Shown here: piece by piece, positions 32,929 through 43,897 of the stretch
Position numbering within the stretch: the stretch's first letter is position 1
Layout: the number at the start of each line of letters is the position of its first letter
Notes under the pieces: generated by a model
Seen by the model: only the letters and a program-made list of their open reading frames with translations
What the model was told of the DNA's origin: nothing
Databases searched by the model: none
NCBI GenBank assembly: GCA_914767885.1
Contig: CAJZBQ010000035.1
Span: 806,001 to 870,000 of the forward strand
Direction of reading: 5' to 3'
DNA length: 64,000 nucleotides
Source: Blepharisma stoltei
Lineage: Eukaryota > Ciliophora > Heterotrichea > Heterotrichida > Blepharismidae
Translations under genes and position numbers: made by a program

Positions 32929-33124
32929 ATTGAATTTTATTATTTTTTGTAATTTTATTATATTTTAGGAGTTTATGAGACTAGAAGATGAATTTTATAT
33001 ATACTGATAGATATAGAATACTATTTTTTTGATAAATAAAGAAAAATAACTGAAATTGAAATTAGAAATAATTAAAGCAATTTTAAAGATTGCTGGCTAT
33101 TACAATTAGTAAAAAAGCCAATCA

Positions 33125-34455
33125 TTATGTTTTTGGCTCAGAAAGCTTAGATATTCCGGCTATGATCTTTTCAGCTGTTTCTTTAGGATTATCTAAATAT
33201 AGTTGATGTCCAGCGTTTGAAACAGTCTCAATGATAACGTTTGATTGGTTTACTTCTTTATTTTGATGAGCTCCTTGAGAGCTCATCCAGTCCTGATCTC
33301 CAAAAAGAAACACAATTGGAATATTTTTTAGCCTATCACAGAGAGGTGCATGGGGATACAACAGTTCTTTCATAATTTTTGGTAATGCGTATTCTCCGCT
33401 TCCAGGGCACAAATTCACTTGTTCGAAATAAATTTTTAACCTCCCTCGTGAGTGAACAAAACCATTTGAAAAACCCCTATTTTTTGGGTAAAAATACCTT
33501 CCATGAGTAAAACGGAAATTTTTCAATATAAAAATTTTTACGGAAATAATATTTTGATATATAATTATGTTATTTAATGAAATCTCTAGCTATTCTGTTT
33601 AATATTAAACAGCTTGCGTGCGTTCTAAAACAAAATTTTGCAAGTTAAATTAATTTTTACTTCTCAATTTTTGCGAATTAGGATTGTTTTAAATTTCGAA
33701 AAAAAATTTATTATAAAATTTATATATAAATCTTCTCTGATAAAAATTTTTCATTCACTCACGAAAGGGGAGTAAGTATTTCCTTTCAATTTTAGTAAGC
33801 CCAATAATTCTTCTTTTAAGATAATTTTTAATAAATCTTCCTCCAAAAGGTCCTATTTTTCTCAATAAAGTAGCAGGGTTAACATTTCTATTAAACAAAT
33901 ATCTTCCTGATTTAATCAAAATTCTCACAAATCAATTCTTAGACTCAAGAAACCTTTCAAAGTCATACTCCTCTGTCGGCTTAGAAATGCCAGCAGGAGA
34001 TATCATAATTAATTTTTCTACTCTTTGTGGGTAGGCTTCTGCATAACACCCTGCTATATACCCTCCAAACGAATGCCCTGCTAATATCATTTTTTCTATT
34101 CCAAGATACTCTCTACAGATTTCAATTGGAATAATAAAAAAAGACTCACATTCGCTATATCCGTTAGCCTTAAAAACTGGTCTGCTTGATCTCCCCATCC
34201 CGATAAGATCCAAACAATAAATTCGATAGTGCTCAGTAAGAAATTTCAAAATTTTAAAGAACATTATGCTTCACCTAAATACCCATGCAATAGCATCATT
34301 GGAGGATTTTCCGAATTTCCACAGATGAGGCAATATACAGAATGGTTTTCATCAATAGAAATCCTAGTTTTTTCTATTTCAATCCCTGATAGCTGAATTA
34401 AGTTATTTTCGGCTTCTTCAAGTAATTTAAAGTTAAGAGGTGACCATCCTGCCAT
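33125..34455 (-). CDS. ABHD4/ABHD5-like alpha/beta hydrolase
   Basis: Landmarks: PPMMLLHGYLGEA (oxyanion region), YCLDLIGMGRSSRP, LAGHSFGGYIAGCYAEAYP (nucleophile elbow with Ser present, as in ABHD4 rather than ABHD5), KLIMISPAGISKP, FLFGDQDWMSS (acid) and NAGHQLYLDNP (His within the family's HxxxxD motif). A family A IES (33437-33774) splits the last third; removal joins KIERKYL to KIYFEQVNLCPGSG. A separate one-base frame break lies near 34264-34270 between LLHGYLGEA and MFFKILKFL. No 15-nt intron fits there, so it is a sequencing error or a real lesion. The family acts on lysophospholipids or as a lipase co-activator. Confidence 0.85.
33437..33774. mobile_element. Family A IES in the ABHD-like gene
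   Basis: TA-bounded, 336 nt excised. The tags are somewhat decayed (CTCCCTCGTGAGTGAACAAAA on one side, ATTCACTCACGAAAGGGGAG on the other) and the left hairpin partner is reduced. The core is typical of family A. Confidence 0.88.
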
Positions 34456-34481
34456 GATTTATTGAAATTTTATTTATTTTA

Positions 34482-37400
34482 TTAATTTACTTGTAGTTTT
34501 ATAGCTTTTTCAATTAATTTCGCAATATCGTCAAGATTAGGGCTAAATACAAAACTTGGAGGGTATTCTTTTTTTACCCTTTTAGGGCTTTCTTGAGACT
34601 GCAAAGCTCCTGCAGCTAAATTAAGCAAATATCCTTTGCTTTCATAAAATTTATCGAGTTCTTTAAAGTATTTTCTTTTGCATTCTCTAATGAATTCAGT
34701 TAAAATTCTATCTCTTTGTATATCTGGAATGCTCGGCACTTTAGGCTGGGAATTTCCTTTCCCTTTTCCTTTTCCAGATTTCGGCTTTACTTGTGAATTA
34801 ATATAAATTTGCATGCCTTGATTTCACAGCTCAATAAGCAAGCTTCATCTTTCGTTTTTCTTTTTTACATAAAGGGCTCATGCTTTCTGGATTTTTACAG
34901 CACATAAATAATAATCATTAAAATGCGTGGGAATATCTCTCATCCTGGCACTCTGTTTTATCAGCTTCAATAATTTCTCTTTTACGTCTCTGTTTATTAT
35001 TATTTTTATATTATGCGAATAAAGCTTCAACAATGGGCCAGCTCTCAATAAATTGATATCATTTGAGGTCACATTTTGCTTTTTTTTTCTATAAAACATC
35101 TGAATTTTCCTTGCAGACCCATTTTCTTTTAATTTTGATAAAGTCTTAGATCTTTCTTTTCTTTTTCTTTCGTTTAAGGTTTCAAGCCCCTGCACGAATT
35201 TTATTAATACAATCCAAAGTTTTTGCTGGGCTTGCAAAATAGCTTCAGCTTCTTTGTATTCCCTTTGTTTTCTTTCTTCTGCTCGCTTTATTTCATTTCT
35301 AATTATCATCATTTCAGCTTTTTTTCTTTTTTCTAATAAAAATTTCTTTTTTCTTTCGATTGTCTGCTTATGTCTGATTTCTCAAGTCAAAGGCTTTGCG
35401 GAGACTCCTAATATTCCTTTAATTGTTTTTTTTTGGGTGTATTGTGCTCTGTGCTTTTCTAAGTCCATTTCCATTATTTTGGCTATTTCACTCTGGTATG
35501 CTTCGTCATTGTCTTTAGGGTCATATCTGTTTTGGGTGGATTTGTGCTCGTTTTCTCGTCCAAAAGCAATAATAATTGAATAATTTGAGTCAAAAACTGC
35601 ATAAATCCCTAAATTTATAGTTTCAGCTCTGAATCTTAATCCAGGGTCAGAAACTTCAAAATTATAAGACTTTGAAGCTTGGTCATACGTAGCTTCGCTT
35701 GGCATAATTGCAGTTCTTGAGACAAAAGTTTTCACTTTTCCTTTGGCACATTTTATTATCACCCTCATAGGACATTTTTTCCCTTTTATAGCTCATGAAC
35801 CTTTATAGATTGACATCATTGAAAATGTAACCGCTCTCTTGTGTATCTTAGACCAGACCCCTCACTAATTAGAGAAATATTCAGTTCTTAATAAAAAAAA
35901 TTTGAAGCTTTAAACTAGCTCAGTATAGTTTTTTTTTATATAATTGCTTTTTAATACTTTTAAAAATATTTATAATAATTAGTATGGAACTCGGCAAAAT
36001 AAAGATATATTTATATTTAAAGTGGATCTTCTCTCTTTACACTTGAAAAGCATTAATTTCGCGGGAAAATGGCTTGGCCCAAATACGGGAATTAAAAATG
36101 ACTTGCCAAAAATGTTGACAAGTGTGAAATATTTTGACAATTAAACGAACCAATTTTTAAAATGGGGATTAATATAAAAATAATTTTAATTTAGGATAGT
36201 TCTCGAAATAATTATAATTATTTGTAGCATTAATTTCCACTTTCTGGACAAGCACATACTAAATTTTTTTGTTCATTATATCTCTATCTTGATTTTCTTA
36301 AGCCATGACAAAAATTAAAATTGTTATTTCGCCTTATGAGGAATATCTGGAACTTTATATTTTTTAAGCGATGATAGCAATTGTTTGTAGCTTAATTTCT
36401 GCTTTCTGGACAAGCGTACATTTTGATTTTTTTTATTTTTTTTGGTTATATCATCACCTTATGCGGTCCTCATATTTTAAGTATTTAAAACTTGCTATAA
36501 AACTTATTTCTTAAATTAAATCTTAATTTTTATAATATTTGCATAAACTAAAATGGTTATACTCTCTTAGAAAAAATACCCTTATTTGTGATTATGGACT
36601 TAGAATGTAACTTCATATACTTGTTGGAACCTAATTCTATTGAAAACGGAAAAAATATATAAGATACTGATAATTTTTAGTCTAAAAGGGTCATAAATTT
36701 ATTTTTATATTAATCCCCATTTTAAACTCGTTTAATTGTCAAAAGTTCACACTTGTCAAAATTTTTGACTAGTCATTTTCGCGCGAAATTACCACTTTCC
36801 AAGCATAAAGAGAGAATAGCCATTTTAAATATAAATATATCTTTATTTTGCCGAGCTTTTATGCTAATTATTAGAAATATTTTTAAAAACAATTATATAA
36901 AACTATATTGAACTAATTTAAAGCTCTCAAACTTTTTTATTAAGAACTGAATATTTCTCTAAATAGTGAGGGGTCTGGTCTAAGATGCTCAAAATGTGAA
37001 GTCCATTATAGCGGTTACATTTTCAACAAGATCTATCCATAAAGGTCCATGAACAATACACTTACCCGAAAATAATGACTTTCTCCAATTTCTAAATAAT
37101 CATCAAAGCGTTCCCCTTCTACAAGCTCCATTCTTCTATTTCCTAAATTTTTATTCGAAATAACCATTTCCAGCCTATTTAAAATTTTTGTAAAATCCTG
37201 TTCTGAAGGTAGCCTTCTATGTGTTTTTTCATTAATCATAAATTCATCGTTCCCTATAATTGGAGTGCTGCTAACTGAAAGCGATTTTCTTGAAAGTCTC
37301 TCATTTTCTCTTAATGTTAAGCCACATATATCACTTGTGAGCGGTTTTTTTGGAAAATAAAGCTCAACTTGGTATTGTGAATCGTCTGGTTTCATATGCT

Positions 37401-37626
37401 CGAATTCATCTAATTTTTCTCAATGATTATCATGCAATAAATTAAACCTATTTGTCATTGATGGCTTATCAATTGTCTGAATAAGATTATCTATTAAAAG
37501 CTTGGGCCTAAAAAGCGTCGAAGCTGTTGCAGCACGTGATGATAAAGACCCAGCTGAGCTGGTTTGTGGCCTTTTTACTAAAGAGCGTGTAGTTTGGGGT
37601 CTTGATCTGTCAGTGTATTTGTTCAT
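34482..37626 (-). CDS. IQ-motif and coiled-coil protein, unknown
   Basis: After removing the 1276-nt IES (35787-37064) the gene has exactly 623 codons, with several TGA codons as Trp. The N-terminus is Ser/Thr/Arg-rich and disordered (DRSRPQTTRSLVKRPQTSS). The middle has a beta-rich segment (MRVIIKCAKGKVKTFVSRTA) around the IES. The C-terminal half is a charged helix with IQ-like motifs (SARKIQMFYRKKKQ and AVKIQKAWALYVKK), suggesting calmodulin binding. A basic Gly/Lys stretch (PKSGKGKGKGNS) precedes the end. Ciliary or cytoskeletal roles are plausible but unproven. IES removal gives HYFRVKGKKCPMR or, with the alternative TA, HYFRVSVKGKKCP; both are in frame. Confidence 0.75.
35787..37064. 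mobile_element. Long foldback IES (about 1.28 kb)
   Basis: TA-bounded (an alternative upper TA is at 37057-37058). The ends form terminal inverted repeats of roughly 360-390 nt: from CTCATGAACCTTTATAGAT and GAAAATGTAACCGCT inward through ACCCCTCACTA to near 36175, mirrored from about 36705 to 37060. The core contains a diverged direct repeat around CTTTCTGGACAAGC. No transposase-like ORF is visible. Removal restores the host reading frame. Confidence 0.88.
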
Positions 37627-37721
37627 TTTTTAAACGTTTATGTACTTTATTATCCAGTAACGAATAAAATTGCTATTTAAACTAAGCGAATAATAAGTTA
37701 AAAATAGCCAGACTTCTTACT

Positions 37722-39501
37722 TTAATGAGGACATACCATCATATTAGCTCTGATGTGATAAGCTTGAAGGGATCCAACGTAATGCCAAACTGCAGCTGCA
37801 ACTACAAAGCAATGCCAAATGTTATGGGAGTTCCCACAAAAGTCAAACTTTCCTGGATAAAGCCTTTCTGGGAATCTTGCGATATAAATAAGCACCCCTA
37901 CAATATAACTAGCAGCCATCATCAAATAGCACGCAAAGGCTGTCAAAAAATACTCTGCCTGGTCCCTACATAATTTTTACGAGTAAACCAAATGAACTGA
38001 AGGTATAACCCCAAGCAGCCCCAATACCAAAAAAATGGTCCCTCTAAACCACCTTAGCTCTGCAATCTGGAATTTGGGCATCATCGCAACTACAAACACT
38101 ATTAAACTTGCTAGAGAAATTCCAGTCAAATAAAACGTTATATATTCTATATACTTTTTACCTTGATGACAATAAAACGGATAATAAATCGCAGGGAAAA
38201 AAGATCCAGCAATTAAAAAAGAAATCCCAGCATAGTCTAGCCTTGCTAATGTACGACAAAGATTATTAGAATAATCCTTCCAGAGATGGTAAATTGAAGA
38301 GCAGCCTAGACATATGATGGCACTGGCAAGGAAAATCACGACTGGCCATCTTGAAAGCTGATGCTTAATAGCAAACTCTGGGTATGGGTTATAAATATCA
38401 ATCCAGTCCAATTCTTTACTGTCAATTAATCTAACTAATTTAGATATTTTTTCTTTTAGAGGGTGAAATTTTTCAGTACCATTCAGAGACTGTAAATCAG
38501 AATATATGCTTAATATTTTGTGTTCGAGCTTTTCTCCATAATGTTGGGCTTCTTGCAAAAAATCGGTAAGTTTTATTTGCAATTGTTGCTCGTATTGATA
38601 TGCAATTGATCCGATTTCGTTTATGGTAGAAACGCTGGCTTGGTAACTATTTAGAATGGTTGTTTTAAGGTCTTCGAGCAATTCAGGCTTGGAGTTTGAA
38701 GCTTGATTAGATTATATAAACATTTTTGAGTCCCTAGTTCATTAGAAATTGTGTTCTATAGCATTGCTGCGGGCTCCCTTAAAACATCTTGAGCTCTGAC
38801 AGAAACTCTCTGTTTCTCGGTATACCATAATGGTTCCGCACCAACTTTCAGACCAAGCGTCAGTAACACCCAACCCTACTTAGCAAAACCGATTGCCCCC
38901 TTGCACGGGACCCTTTTCAATAGAGAGAGACAGTGGCCTTTAAGTCTTACACTGCTGTCTTCCCCTTTTTCTCTGTATTATCGCCTAGAAAAACTTAGCA
39001 TCTTGCACCATTCAGGACAAGCCACAAATCACCTAAGCAATTAAATTGTCCTGCCTCTATAGGACACCCAAGCTGGATCTGGGAACTGCTAGTAAAAAGA
39101 GGCAAAAACTAACTCTCAAGCCAGGCCTCTTCATCAGCAGAAAAAGTACTGAATCTCTTGCCTCAAGGCTTCCCTAACCCTTGGCACCAAAAATCTATGC
39201 ACAGAATTCATAAGGGCACTCGTCACAGGAAGAACGGTCGTTTGTCACCTCATTTTATGCATATGGGGTTTGAGGTTAATCCAAGTCATACAACTGTGTA
39301 GTAAATAAACATGATAAATAGTATCACCCCAAGCAAGTGGGTCCAAACATTGACTGACTCATTGTGAATCATAAACAAGCTTTTTAGAATTCGTTTTGGG
39401 GAGCTGAAGTGTAAGCGGTAGCCTTGATGGATAAAATCGTTGTCCCGTAGAAACTCATGATCTTTGTCAAGTGGACCTATTCTCTCCTTAGGGATTTTCA
39501 T
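37722..39501 (-). CDS. PAQR family receptor (adiponectin receptor-like)
   Basis: Seven-TM zinc-dependent membrane protein of the PAQR/hemolysin III superfamily. Motifs: HNESVNVWTHLLGVILF (ExxNxxxH), ICLGCSSIYHLW (SxxxH), ARLDYAGISFLIAGSF and GNSHNIWHCFVVAAAVWHY (HxxxH); these supply the putative zinc ligands. Between TM1 and TM2 lies a soluble helical insert of about 130 residues. A GC-rich insert (38694-39273) and a 15-nt intron (37966-37980) are removed to leave 397 codons. The family acts as ceramidase-linked or progestin-type receptors; the ligand here is unknown. Confidence 0.9.
37966..37980 (-). other. 15-nt intron in the PAQR gene
   Basis: GTAAAAATTATGTAG on the minus strand. Splicing joins VHLVYS to DQAEYFLTAF and removes an in-frame TAA. 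Confidence 0.9.
38694..39273. mobile_element. GC-rich insert with GTTTGA repeats in the PAQR gene
   Basis: About 574 nt of GC-rich DNA between two GTTTGA copies (38694-38699 and 39268-39273). Exact removal keeps the PAQR frame, joining VVWLGLTSN to SKPELLEDLK. No TA pair I tried gives an open frame. Its plus-strand end, CAGGAAGAACGGTCGTTTGT, matches the fragment near 20000. It looks like a retroposon. Confidence 0.75.
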
Positions 39502-39947
39502 TTTTATCAGAATTATTACGCTTGCGTCATAAGTAGATAACTATGCCATGGTCAATAAAATAAGTGCAATATGGAGCAATTATCAGTAGGGAATTAATTT
39601 ATTGAAATATTGGAATTTGTGTGAAATTTCAAAATTAATTAAAATAAAATATAATTAAATATAATTTGTATTTGTGGATTGGAAGAAATAGTGAATATTA
39701 AATTTTCATTATGCTTTTCTTATGATTTAAGATATAGATAATCTATAGTGCTTTCTTAACTCGATGACGTATTCTACAAATCGTCATTAATTTGGACATA
39801 TTTGAAAAATTAAAATTTTATATGATATTTATTAAAAGATGAAAAATAAATTACTCATTTTATGATATTTTCTTTTTATACTGAGGATTTATATAGATTT
39901 AAAAAATTAAATATAAGTATTATAAACTGCTAAATTCGCTTCTTAGC

Positions 39948-40224
39948 TAACCCCTGCGTGAAAGAATAATAACAATTTTGTTCACTCATTCTTAATTTTT
40001 TTTTTATAAATTTTATAGGTAAAAGTAATTTAATTTGCAAAATCCATGTTTTAAAATGCAAGTGTTTGAAATTAAACAGAATTAGCCAAAGATTTAATTA
40101 TAATAATTATTAACTATATATCGAAATGCTTTTTCATTGAAAATTTTATGTTAAAATTTTCAAAGAGGTGAGTTTTAGGGAAAAAGGGATTTCCAATGGC
40201 TTTATTTACTCACAGGGGGGAGTA
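39948..40224. mobile_element. Decayed family A element
   Basis: Left end CTAACCCCTGCGTGAAAGAA, core with TTTAAAATGCAAGTGTTTGAA, right end ACTCACAGGGGGGAGTAAG. The tags have diverged, but the order of parts matches family A. It lies outside any recognised gene. Confidence 0.75.
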
Positions 40225-40526
40225 AGAGTCAACATATTGCATTTAAAAAAGCATTGCAAGAGATCTCATAGCAGTCTTATTATTTACAGAGACGCAATCC
40301 AGCCTGCATTACAAATTGCTACTTCGCCCATATATAATCATGAATTTTTATTAACGTAAAAATAGGATAATTGATATAGATATAGCAAATTATAAATATA
40401 ATACTGAATTACTATGACGTCATTCCATGCTCCCATTTTTAATCTAAATAATAATTTTAATTATTTTTATCTTTATAACTCAAAGATCATTCACTTTTCC
40501 TTACTGCTTAATTTAATTTTTGACCT

Positions 40527-40714
40527 TACTCCCTTTTAAGCTAGAAAAAAATTGATTTCCAATTTAAAGGGGGTTATTTTTTCTCTATAAAACAAATTTT
40601 ATGAAATACCTATAAATTTATAATTTAAAATTTAGTTCCAATTTAAAAGGGGGTTAATATACCCAAAAATTTGAAATTTTATCAATATTTTGTTTCTATT
40701 TAAAAGGACAGTTA
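40527..40714. mobile_element. Family D element, short copy
   Basis: TA-bounded. It contains AATTTAAAGGGGGTTA on the left and, on the right, AATTTAAAAGGGGGTTAATA followed by CCCAAAAATTTGAAATTTT. Same skeleton as 16258-16619 but with a much shorter core. Confidence 0.8.
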
Positions 40715-40880
40715 GCATATCTATTAACTCCTGAATTCTTTAAATTATAAAAATATCAGCTTTTTATTGGCAAATCTTGCTTATCTTGCAATTAAGACAC
40801 CAACAATAATTCATTTTTAAAGTCTCAGTTCAAATCAGATTTTCTCATTTTTTCAACTGGTGACAAAAAATACAAAAATA

Positions 40881-41879
40881 ATGCAAAAAGGGATAATTCT
40901 CACATGCACTCTCATCCTCATCCAGTCACAGCAAATTGAAACAGAGTGTCCAATTTATCGTTGTCACGATGAATCTAAAGCAGAAGATGAGTGCGCTATT
41001 GTGAATGGGCCTGATTTTATAATTAAACCATGTCCTGAAGGCCAATCCTGCGATCCCACAATAAGAAAATGCGTAAAAAGCAGCAAAGTTTTAGCATTTC
41101 CAGGAAATAAATGTGATAGTGAGCAGAAATGTTTGTGGGACTGTATTGATGGGGTTTGCAGGGGAAAAAAAGAGTTCGAGAATTGCCATTCTGAAATAGA
41201 ATGTGACAGCGAACTCATGTGCTACAAAGGCTCATGCCGTAAAAAGATCTCCCACAGTGAAAAATGCCTCAAAGACTACGAGTGTCCTAACGATGAATTT
41301 TGCTATAATGGGGCTTGCACAAAATATTTCAGTTTAAAATCTGGAGAATTCATACACTCATGTATAGATTATGAATCCAAACAATGCTCATCAGGGATGT
41401 GCTATTCCTACCGTTGTATTGACGAACTCTCAATTGAAAGATTTGAAAAAAATCCTTGTTCTGACCATTTCTGTGAGGTAGTACATGGTGATATGCAATT
41501 TTACCACAAGTGTTCTTGTGGGCTAAGCCCTAATGGGGATTCTTATTGTGAATCAGTAGCTACAGACCCAGTAAGAGCAGTAAAACGCAAATTATGGAAA
41601 AAATGGGTAAATAGCAAAGAAATCCATAATTGCAATACAATACAAAGATTTGACCTTTCTTGTGTAAAAGATTGGGACTATGAACTGTACAAGAATATTT
41701 TATATTATGACATAATAATCAAAAATTTTGCCAAGTTGCAAAACATTGAAGAGTGTGTACAAAACAGTGTTTTTCCACAGATTCGTGACTTGATAGAGCA
41801 AGTTGATGGGTCTTATGGGATTGGGCTGTTTTTATATTTAATGACATTATTGTTAGTATATAAGATTTCTGATTATTAA
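40881..41879 (+). CDS. Secreted or surface Cys-rich protein
   Basis: Starts with a signal peptide (MQKGIILTCTLILIQSQQ). About 230 residues with regularly spaced Cys follow, such as CHSEIECDSELMCYKGSC and CLKDYECPNDEFCYNGAC, resembling EB or EGF-like modules seen in ciliate surface proteins. The C-terminus is hydrophobic (IGLFLYLMTLLLVYKI), fitting a TM or GPI-anchor signal. I chose the ATG at 40881 because the frame upstream has only a GTG. No IES or intron. Function unknown. Confidence 0.8.
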   Translation: MQKGIILTCTLILIQSQQIETECPIYRCHDESKAEDECAIVNGPDFIIKPCPEGQSCDPTIRKCVKSSKVLAFPGNKCDSEQKCLWDCIDGVCRGKKEFENCHSEIECDSELMCYKGSCRKKISHSEKCLKDYECPNDEFCYNGACTKYFSLKSGEFIHSCIDYESKQCSSGMCYSYRCIDELSIERFEKNPCSDHFCEVVHGDMQFYHKCSCGLSPNGDSYCESVATDPVRAVKRKLWKKWVNSKEIHNCNTIQRFDLSCVKDWDYELYKNILYYDIIIKNFAKLQNIEECVQNSVFPQIRDLIEQVDGSYGIGLFLYLMTLLLVYKISDY

Positions 41880-41993
41880 TGGCTATTATATTAAATAATA
41901 AAAACTATTATAGACTAAAATAAGAAATTTAGAATAATTATTAATCAAAATTTTGTTAAAAATAGCATAAAGTAATACACATTTACTATAGAA

Positions 41994-42980
41994 TTAATTC
42001 AGCCATGATATATTATGAGTTCTTTTTGAAAGACTTCGCTTTGGCGAATATGATCCAGGGCCTACTTGGTTGCCATACTGGGTTTCCTTTATATAACTGC
42101 CTATTCCTCCTTTAAATCTAACCTCAGAGCCAATAGTAGCTCCCCTTTTCCGAGAGCTTTCAGCTGTACGATAAATTCCAGGATCAGGGTTTTCTTCAGC
42201 CCCATCCAAAAATTCTGCAACTCGAAGAGTTTTGCTTCCAAATGGAGCAGCTTGGTTCCTTTGAGAACTCCAAGGTGAAAAACTAGTATAATTCCCAGGA
42301 CCTGGAGTTTTGGTATCACCTACAACATGTATATATTGGTCACTTGTAGGCTGGAATCTTGGAGATTTTCAGTTCATTGGGGAGGCTTGCTTTTTTGCTT
42401 TAGGGGCATTATAAGTCCCAGGTCCAGGGGATTCGTGTCGAGAATTTATTGATTTAAACCGTGATTCCATAGAGAAACTATACGAACTTAACGAAGAGCC
42501 ACCTATTTCTACTTCATAAGTTCCTGGGCCAATTTGTGTTCTCGTTATTGGTTTTATGCACTCTCTTGCTGTACCTGACTTAAAAATTGGGCTTGGCTGT
42601 CTTGGTTTTGCTTTAAATTTTGTCGGTTTTGGCTCCACTCCTTCTCTTTTTGGTCCATAATCAATATTTCTCTGCGATTTATTAGCAATTACACTATGCG
42701 AGCTTGGTTTTACTACTTCTATATTAGGATCATAATATCCAGGCCCAGGAAGATTTGAGTCAGCTACCTTAAATCTTGGTGACTTTGAGCTAAAATCTCT
42801 TTCTGAAAGCTTAGATTTCTCTTTCTCTTTTTCAGCTGCATATTTTCCAGGCCCTACGTTTTCTCTGCTTGGGATTTTGGTAAAAGGGTTTGTTTTGTCT
42901 CATAAATTTCTTTCATGCTTAGATTTCCCAAATAAAATTACTCCAAGGTTTGGTTTGGTTTGAGACAATTTTGGATAGTC
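41994..42980 (-). CDS. SHIPPO-repeat (STPGR) protein, 5' end unresolved
   Basis: Repeats of the SHIPPO type (PGPGxY) occur at regular spacing: NVGPGKYAA, LPGPGYYDP, IGPGTYEVE, SPGPGTYNAP, TPGPGNYTS and VGPGSYSPK. Such proteins bind microtubules in cilia and outer dense fibres. One TGA is Trp at 42371-42369 and another lies near 42900. The frame opens at about 42980 directly after a stop and has no Met, so an upstream exon is missing. The neighbouring SHIPPO frame at 43134-43610 is the probable other part of the same gene. Confidence 0.75.
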
Positions 42981-43133
42981 TTATATAAAGGGTTTTAAAA
43001 ATATTCGAAATATTAAGAAAAACTTTATTTTTTTATATAAAATTAAGGAAAGTAGGAAAAAACAAAGTTCATATTGTTTTTTAATAAATATATACCAAAT
43101 TATATATATAAAGCACTATTTTAATTAAAAAAA
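42981..43133. other. AT-rich gap between SHIPPO segments, possible IES
   Basis: About 150 nt, almost wholly A and T, separate two SHIPPO-repeat coding segments on the same strand. None of the TA pairs I tried restores a frame: the downstream frame has TAA immediately before its first usable codon. An excision with another boundary, or two separate genes, remain possible. Confidence 0.4.
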
Positions 43134-43610
43134 TTAATTTAACTGGGAGTATGAACTGGAATAGTATTCAGCTGGGCTTGCTTTTAAAACTTGTCCATCA
43201 TATCTTGAAACTTCTTGCCTTTCTAATAGAGGAATTGAAACAGGAACTGGCGCAGGATGAATTGTTATCCTATGAACAGTTTTTAGTGAAGGCTTATTTT
43301 TTGGCTGATCTTCAATTAAATAGGTTCCTGGGCCTGGGCTGCGCTCTTTTTCACCTTGAAATCTGGGAGAGTTTGAGTTAAACGCAAACATCGAATGATT
43401 TACACCTTTTTGTGTAGGAGAATAAGTCCCTGGGCCTGGGAGATCTTCAAAATCGTGGGCTGTTAGAAGACTGACACTTCGATCTGATTGAGAAAAGCTA
43501 AAAGAACTGCCTTTTCTATAAATTGAGGATGGCTTATAATATCCAGGGCCTGGATTTGGCTTTTTTTCAGTTATATCACTAAACTTTGGAGATCTGCATA
43601 AATTTATCAT
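43134..43610 (-). CDS. SHIPPO-repeat protein, N-terminal part
   Basis: ATG-started frame with repeats NPGPGYYKPSS, LPGPGTYSPTQ and SPGPGTYLIED, each followed by Ser/Phe-rich linkers. It ends SSSYSQLN-stop at the edge of the AT-rich gap. It is either the 5' part of the gene at 41994-42980 or a small separate paralogue. The C-terminal end of this open frame may be spurious. Confidence 0.7.
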   Translation of the reverse strand: MINLCRSPKFSDITEKKPNPGPGYYKPSSIYRKGSSFSFSQSDRSVSLLTAHDFEDLPGPGTYSPTQKGVNHSMFAFNSNSPRFQGEKERSPGPGTYLIEDQPKNKPSLKTVHRITIHPAPVPVSIPLLERQEVSRYDGQVLKASPAEYYSSSYSQLN

Positions 43611-43897
43611 TACAATTCAATAAGTAATTTATATACGTGAGCGATTTTAGTATTATGATTATTTATCTATATAATGATAAATTTAGCTAAAGCTTCCAAA
43701 AATAAATAAGAATAGACCATTTGGTAAATATTAGCATTTTTATAGCGTAGCTTATATGAAAAACATAATAAGAAAAATTGATTTATTTAGATATTAAATA
43801 TTTATCGAAAGCACTTCTTTCTTTTAGTAGTTATAATGATAAATTAATTCATATTAGTAAATGCTGTTATTAAGATAAGCTTATTTCTGATATAAAA

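Larger units (their letters stand above)
39502..40880. other. Intergenic with two IES-like elements
   Basis: AT-rich spacer holding a decayed family A copy (39948-40224) and a family D copy (40527-40714). No gene is recognised in the segments between them. A 63-codon open frame at 40168 lies mostly inside the element. Confidence 0.6.

Noticed and set aside
37033-37060. C-terminal end VSVLFMDLYG of the IQ-protein N-terminal ORF
   Set aside because: It runs into the foldback IES; after excision the frame continues into the downstream part.
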